A stretch of 9,960 nucleotides of DNA from Bacteroidales bacterium (GTDB taxonomy: Bacteria > Bacteroidota > Bacteroidia > Bacteroidales > Bacteroidaceae), in assembly GCA_030523385.1 (NCBI GenBank), contig JAUNIV010000068.1, positions 1 to 9,960 on the forward strand, in the 5' to 3' direction. The notes under the pieces are model-generated. The model saw only the letters and a program-made list of their open reading frames with translations, had not been told where the DNA came from and searched no databases. Both the position numbers and the translations under genes were made by a program. This document shows, piece by piece, positions 7,214 through 9,960 of the stretch (position 1 is its first letter; each line of letters starts with the position of its first letter).

Positions 7214-7221
7214 CAAAGATA
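7214..7221 (-). promoter_or_regulatory. Bacteroidota -7 promoter box for the riboswitch-btuB-cbiK unit
   Basis: The minus strand reads TATCTTTG, an exact match to the Bacteroidota sigma-ABfr -7 element TAnnTTTG. It lies directly before the aptamer and 41 nt after the stop codon of the upstream receptor gene. The expected start is near 7207, which would begin the RNA at the aptamer. I see no good TTTG -33 element at the usual 19-21 nt spacing, so the promoter is supported by the -7 box and its position only. Confidence 0.6.
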
Positions 7222-7262
7222 GAACTTTATTTTTATATCTTATCCTTGTTTGCTAAAAAGTT

Positions 7263-9440
7263 TTAATCCTTGAAGCGCAGCGATAAGCTTACATAGAATG
7301 AACGCCCCGGATTAAGCGTGGCATAGTTGCTGTTGTAAGGGCGGTCGTCCACATAATCGAAGATGTTTTCGATGCCGCAACCAGGCTCCAGGATGAATGA
7401 CTTCAAGTGGAAGGTATGGCGCGTGTTCAAGTCCCACAGCTGGTAATTGGGGGCATATCCGTAACTCTTTGAGAAACGCTTGCTGTTGATGCGTCCGTTC
7501 AGATTCACGTTCAGGCTGTATATCTTCCAACTGTGTCCCCATTGGGCATTGATGTTGTAGGCATTCTTTATGCTTTTGTCTATGGGCTGTTCCAGCGTTT
7601 CATCTTCGGTGCTCAGGTGTGTATAACCTGCATTCAGGTTGAAACCTGCACCCAAGTAAGCATTGGCAGACACGTTGATTCCATAAATGTGTGCTTTGGC
7701 TATGTTGTCGCGTTGGCGCACCTCCTTGTGTCCGTACTGTTCCATGGCTTCATCTCCCGTAGCAACGGTGCGGTAGTCTATCATGTCGCGTATCTTGTTA
7801 TAGAAAGCATTGACAGAAACAGAAAAGCGTTCGTGTACATATTCGGCATTCAGCGAGAAATAGTTGCTCTTTTCAGGTTTCAAGTCCAAATTGCCGATAG
7901 TCATTCGGTCAGTGGTTTTGGCAATGTCCGTGGCATACATTTCACTCAGAGTAGGAGCGCGGAAGCCGGTAGAGTAGGAGGCACGCAGGTTGAAACGTCC
8001 CGGCTTGTACATCAAGGCTATGTTGGGTGTTGCATGGTTCTTGAAATTCTCGTGGTAGAGATAACGCAATCCTATCAATGCCTGAAGATTATCCAGCAGC
8101 TTGATTTCGTCTTGAGCAAAGAGCGCAAATGTGTAAACGTCTTCCTTGTCAATATTGTCTGTCTGGCTTTTGAGAACGTCTGTTATGTATTCTGTGCCTA
8201 CGGACAATTTGTGATGATCGCCCAAACGGAAGATGCCTTTGATGTTCAGGTTGTGGTTGCGTGTGCGTTTGCGCACCTGTTCATCGCCTGCCAGGGCATT
8301 GTAGGTCTTGTAATCCTTGAAGAAACAGTAGGTGGACGAGTAATAATCGGAATGATAATCGGCAGTGATGTAGTTTCCGCGACTAATCATGTATTGTGCG
8401 CCTGCACCGTAATTGAATGTTTCGTGCAGCAGGTTGTAGTAATAGGCATCATACGGACGTCGTGTCTTGTTGTCGTAATAGCCGCCTCTCACGTAGAACG
8501 AGAGTTTGTCTGTAGCATCGAAGGTGAACTTTTGGCTTACCGTGTTGCTATAGAAGCCTGTAGAGGCCACTTTGGCTGTTTCCTCCAGTTCGCCCGTCTT
8601 CGAGTTCTCCTCGTATGGGCTCAGTTGCCATCCGTCAGCCTGTTGGCGGCGATAGGAGGTATAGGAACCAAACTTGCCGGTATTCACATCGGCACTGACA
8701 GATTCGGTGAAGCGTCCCTTGCTGCCATAACGTGTGTCGCTGCTCACATTGACTGCATTCTTTGCTTCGTTGGTGATGATGTTTACCACACCGCCTATGG
8801 CATTGGTACCATAAAGGGCCGAAGAAGCACCGCTCAGAATCTCAATGCGCTTCACGCGTGAGAGGTTGATGCGCTGGTAGGTATCATCTCCGTAAAGCCT
8901 TTTACCGTTTTCTAAGAATATATAATAATCTTCCGACAGGCCGTTCAGGCTCAGGAAAGTTCCCATACCGTTTGTCATGCTGGAGAAAGAGGGGGTGAGC
9001 TTTTGCAAGGCTTCGTCTAAGGTGGTGACAGAAGCATTGCTCAGGTCTTTGGCTGTAATGACCGCTACGGGCACGGGACTGTCTGTCATGCGGTGATGCG
9101 TACCTGTTCCTGTCACCACCACTTGCCCGATGTTGGTAAAACTTTCCTGCAATTTGATGAGCAGATTCTTTTCTCCGCTTTTTGCGGTAACAGATTTAGG
9201 GTTGTAGCTCACGTGGGTGATGCGCAGGTTGTGAGTGCCTTCGGGCAGATTACTGATGTTGAACTCGCCTTTCCCGTTGGTGGTACATCCTGCCAGGCTT
9301 TGGTCAACGCGGATGTTGGCACCCACTACCGGTTCATTGGTTTCGGCACTTACAATCTTTCCACTGATGACGGTTTGTGCCCAGGCATCAATGGCCAACC
9401 AGCCGCACAATACGGCTGTCAATACATTCTTTACTTTCAT
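7263..9440 (-). CDS. btuB: BtuB-type TonB-dependent receptor with N-terminal carboxypeptidase-regulatory-like domain
   Basis: This 725-aa outer-membrane receptor has a signal peptide (residues 1 to about 21, ending DAWA). A carboxypeptidase D regulatory-like domain spans about 22-97 (VISGKIVSAETNEPVVGANI, then GEFNISNLPEGTHNL), a common Bacteroidota add-on. The TonB box lies at 103-111 (NIGQVVVTG). The plug has LNGLSEDYYIFLENGKRLYG and ILSGASSALYGTNAIGGVVN, and the barrel ends with NIFDYVDDRPYNSN and PGRSFYVSLSLRF. It is a paralog of the 687-aa receptor at 4782-6845, with matching plug and terminal motifs. It is preceded by its own promoter and cobalamin riboswitch and followed, after 41 nt, by the promoter box of the next unit, so it seems to be a single-gene unit. 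Corrinoid uptake is inferred from the riboswitch and family. No clear terminator follows it, so read-through into the next leader is possible. Confidence 0.88.
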   Translation of the reverse strand: MKVKNVLTAVLCGWLAIDAWAQTVISGKIVSAETNEPVVGANIRVDQSLAGCTTNGKGEFNISNLPEGTHNLRITHVSYNPKSVTAKSGEKNLLIKLQESFTNIGQVVVTGTGTHHRMTDSPVPVAVITAKDLSNASVTTLDEALQKLTPSFSSMTNGMGTFLSLNGLSEDYYIFLENGKRLYGDDTYQRINLSRVKRIEILSGASSALYGTNAIGGVVNIITNEAKNAVNVSSDTRYGSKGRFTESVSADVNTGKFGSYTSYRRQQADGWQLSPYEENSKTGELEETAKVASTGFYSNTVSQKFTFDATDKLSFYVRGGYYDNKTRRPYDAYYYNLLHETFNYGAGAQYMISRGNYITADYHSDYYSSTYCFFKDYKTYNALAGDEQVRKRTRNHNLNIKGIFRLGDHHKLSVGTEYITDVLKSQTDNIDKEDVYTFALFAQDEIKLLDNLQALIGLRYLYHENFKNHATPNIALMYKPGRFNLRASYSTGFRAPTLSEMYATDIAKTTDRMTIGNLDLKPEKSNYFSLNAEYVHERFSVSVNAFYNKIRDMIDYRTVATGDEAMEQYGHKEVRQRDNIAKAHIYGINVSANAYLGAGFNLNAGYTHLSTEDETLEQPIDKSIKNAYNINAQWGHSWKIYSLNVNLNGRINSKRFSKSYGYAPNYQLWDLNTRHTFHLKSFILEPGCGIENIFDYVDDRPYNSNYATLNPGRSFYVSLSLRFKD

Positions 9441-9466
9441 TGAAATAGTTTAATGAATTAATAATG

Positions 9467-9488
9467 GCCCTCCTGGCCCCGGGAAGGC
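9467..9488 (-). promoter_or_regulatory. Candidate P13-like sequestering hairpin upstream of the 725-aa receptor
   Basis: In the RNA, GCCTTCC pairs fully with GGAGGGC (7 bp, one G-U) around the loop CGGGGCCA. The loop GGGC can pair with GCCC in the aptamer's L5 loop (GCCCGCT), which would fit the L5-L13 kissing contact of cobalamin riboswitches. The 3' arm contains AGGAGG, but it is about 28 nt from the ATG at 9440, too far for a standard ribosome binding site. The 5' arm is also part of a segment complementary to the aptamer core, so the hairpin can compete with that pairing. Confidence 0.5.
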
Positions 9489-9519
9489 GTGATTACTTTC
9501 GCATGCGTGTGTGATGCGT

Positions 9520-9700
9520 GGTTGTGGCAGGTTTCCTGGCTTTACCTTGAAAAGGCGCCTTCCCATGAGGGAATGTCCTCACAGTGGCAATTGGCAGATA
9601 TGGCCTTTTCATCATGATACGGGTATTACAGTAGCGGGCACTGCTTCGGATTCTCACCGAATTCCCTTTTATGAGATGCGTTCCCATCACCAAAACCGGC
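9520..9700 (-). ncRNA. Cobalamin riboswitch aptamer upstream of the 725-aa receptor
   Basis: The minus-strand RNA contains GGTTTTGGTGATGGGAACG, AGGGAATTCGGTGAGAATCC, GCCCGCTACTGTAA, then the B12 box with TTGCCACTG, a TGAGG/CCTCA stem and CATGGGAAGGCGCC. It closes with AAGCCAGGAAACCTGCC. These are the hallmark cobalamin riboswitch elements in the right order and spacing, and closer to the textbook consensus than the aptamer at 7024-7210. About 80 nt separate the aptamer from the ATG at 9440, and no U-run terminator is present, so translational repression by B12 is the likely mode. Confidence 0.96.
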
Positions 9701-9702
9701 TG

Positions 9703-9734
9703 CAAAGGTATGTTTTATTTTTATAAAAAACATA
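9703..9734 (-). promoter_or_regulatory. Promoter for the riboswitch-receptor unit (725-aa receptor)
   Basis: The minus strand carries TACCTTTG (9703-9710), matching the Bacteroidota -7 element TAnnTTTG. Exactly 20 nt further upstream is TATG (9731-9734), one mismatch from the -33 element TTTG. The expected start near 9696 falls at the first paired bases of the aptamer. The spacer is AT-rich. It is divergent from the plus-strand promoter at 9773-9780, and about 40 bp separate the two sets of boxes. Confidence 0.65.
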
Positions 9735-9750
9735 TTTGCCACGCACAAAT

Positions 9751-9780
9751 CTTGCTCTTCATTTATTTTGCGTAACTTTG
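9751..9780 (+). promoter_or_regulatory. Promoter for the cobyrinate a,c-diamide synthase gene
   Basis: The plus strand reads TAACTTTG at 9773-9780, an exact TAnnTTTG -7 box, with CTTG (9751-9754) 18 nt upstream as a weak -33 element. The start is expected near 9786, giving a leader of only about 30 nt before the ATG at 9816. That is too short for a cobalamin riboswitch on this transcript. Confidence 0.6.
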
Positions 9781-9815
9781 CGGGCGTTTATAAAAAGAAT
9801 TGCAGAAAGAAGAAA

Positions 9816-9960
9816 ATGAAGCCACAATTACTCATAGGGGCAGCTGCTTCAGGCAGCGGAAAGACCACTTTCACAATGGGGTTGCTGCGGGCGTTGTATA
9901 AACGAGGCCTGCGGGTGCAGCCTTTCAAATGTGGTCCTGACTATATAGACACCCAGTATC
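9816..9960 (+). CDS. cobB: Cobyrinate a,c-diamide synthase (N-terminal part, cut by the window edge)
   Basis: The ATG at 9816 opens 48 complete codons to the window edge. The peptide begins MKPQLLIGAAASGSGKTTFT, a P-loop (GAAASGSGKTT, residues 8-18) of the CobB/CbiA type, followed by a basic helix (ALYKRGLRVQPFK) and the family motif KCGPDYIDTQY (38-48). The family performs ATP- and glutamine-dependent amidation of the a and c side chains of cobyrinate in the cytoplasm; in anaerobic-pathway organisms the gene is named cbiA. An A/G-rich stretch (aagaagaaa) precedes the ATG. It is divergent from the riboswitch-controlled receptor gene and probably heads a B12 synthesis operon outside the window. 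The glutaminase domain is not visible here. Confidence 0.93.
   Translation, partial: MKPQLLIGAAASGSGKTTFTMGLLRALYKRGLRVQPFKCGPDYIDTQY

Noticed and set aside
6910..7266. Plus-strand open frame of 118 codons across the riboswitch leader
   Set aside because: The stretch is explained by the cobalamin aptamer, promoter and leader read on the minus strand; the peptide has no family resemblance.
7533..8861. Long plus-strand open frame (442 codons) opposite the 725-aa receptor gene
   Set aside because: It lies wholly antisense to a clear receptor gene, its product has no recognisable domain, and its Val/Ile/Cys/Phe-rich composition is typical of a reverse-strand shadow of a coding frame.
9467..9474. 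AGGAGG upstream of the 725-aa receptor as its Shine-Dalgarno sequence
   Set aside because: It is about 28 nt from the ATG, far beyond normal spacing, and Bacteroidota rarely depend on this motif; it is better explained as a hairpin arm.
9500..9507. Palindrome cgcatgcg downstream of the aptamer as an operator site
   Set aside because: Only 8 bp, inside a region of simple GCAT/GTG repeats within the leader; nothing ties it to a regulator.

Overview
The window looks like a chromosomal segment from a gut Bacteroidales bacterium (Bacteroides, Phocaeicola or a close relative). The evidence is Bacteroidota-type promoter boxes (TAnnTTTG) ahead of each transcription unit, AT-rich start regions without close Shine-Dalgarno motifs, three large TonB-dependent receptors (one with the Bacteroidota carboxypeptidase-regulatory-like N-terminal domain), and a lipoprotein with an acidic tail after its lipid cysteine. 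The species cannot be fixed from the sequence. The theme of the locus is cobalamin (B12) and tetrapyrrole metal handling.

Layout. Two transcription units point left (minus strand) and one points right. Reading the minus strand from the right: (1) a promoter near 9703-9734, a cobalamin riboswitch (about 9520-9700) and a BtuB-type receptor of 725 aa (7263-9440); (2) a second promoter near 7214-7221, a second cobalamin riboswitch (about 7024-7210) and then a five-gene run: a second BtuB-type receptor of 687 aa (4782-6845), a CbiK-family lipoprotein of 396 aa (3562-4752), an exported CbiK-family chelatase of 307 aa (2528-3451), a siderophore-type TonB receptor of 785 aa (164-2521), and the start of a PepSY-type membrane protein (1-159, cut by the window edge). 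Most gaps are short (4, 6 and 29 nt). The exception is a 110-nt gap between the two CbiK paralogs, which holds a perfect 12-bp hairpin. On the plus strand, divergent from unit 1, begins a cobyrinate a,c-diamide synthase (9816 to the right edge) with its own promoter and a leader too short for a riboswitch.

How the genes may work together. The two BtuB-type receptors are expected to import corrinoids and to be shut down by B12 through their riboswitches. The second riboswitch unit appears to carry further genes along: two CbiK-like chelatases that are both exported (one by a signal peptide, one as a probably surface-exposed lipoprotein), a siderophore-like receptor and a PepSY protein of the kind linked to ferric-siderophore or heme reduction. 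Because CbiK normally inserts cobalt into a precorrin in the cytoplasm, exported copies under B12 control suggest metal or tetrapyrrole binding, insertion or removal in the envelope. That is the most interesting hypothesis here. Both riboswitch leaders also carry a downstream segment with perfect 9-10 nt complementarity to a conserved part of their own aptamer, a candidate switching helix in each. No tRNA, rRNA, CRISPR array, insertion sequence or phage gene was seen.
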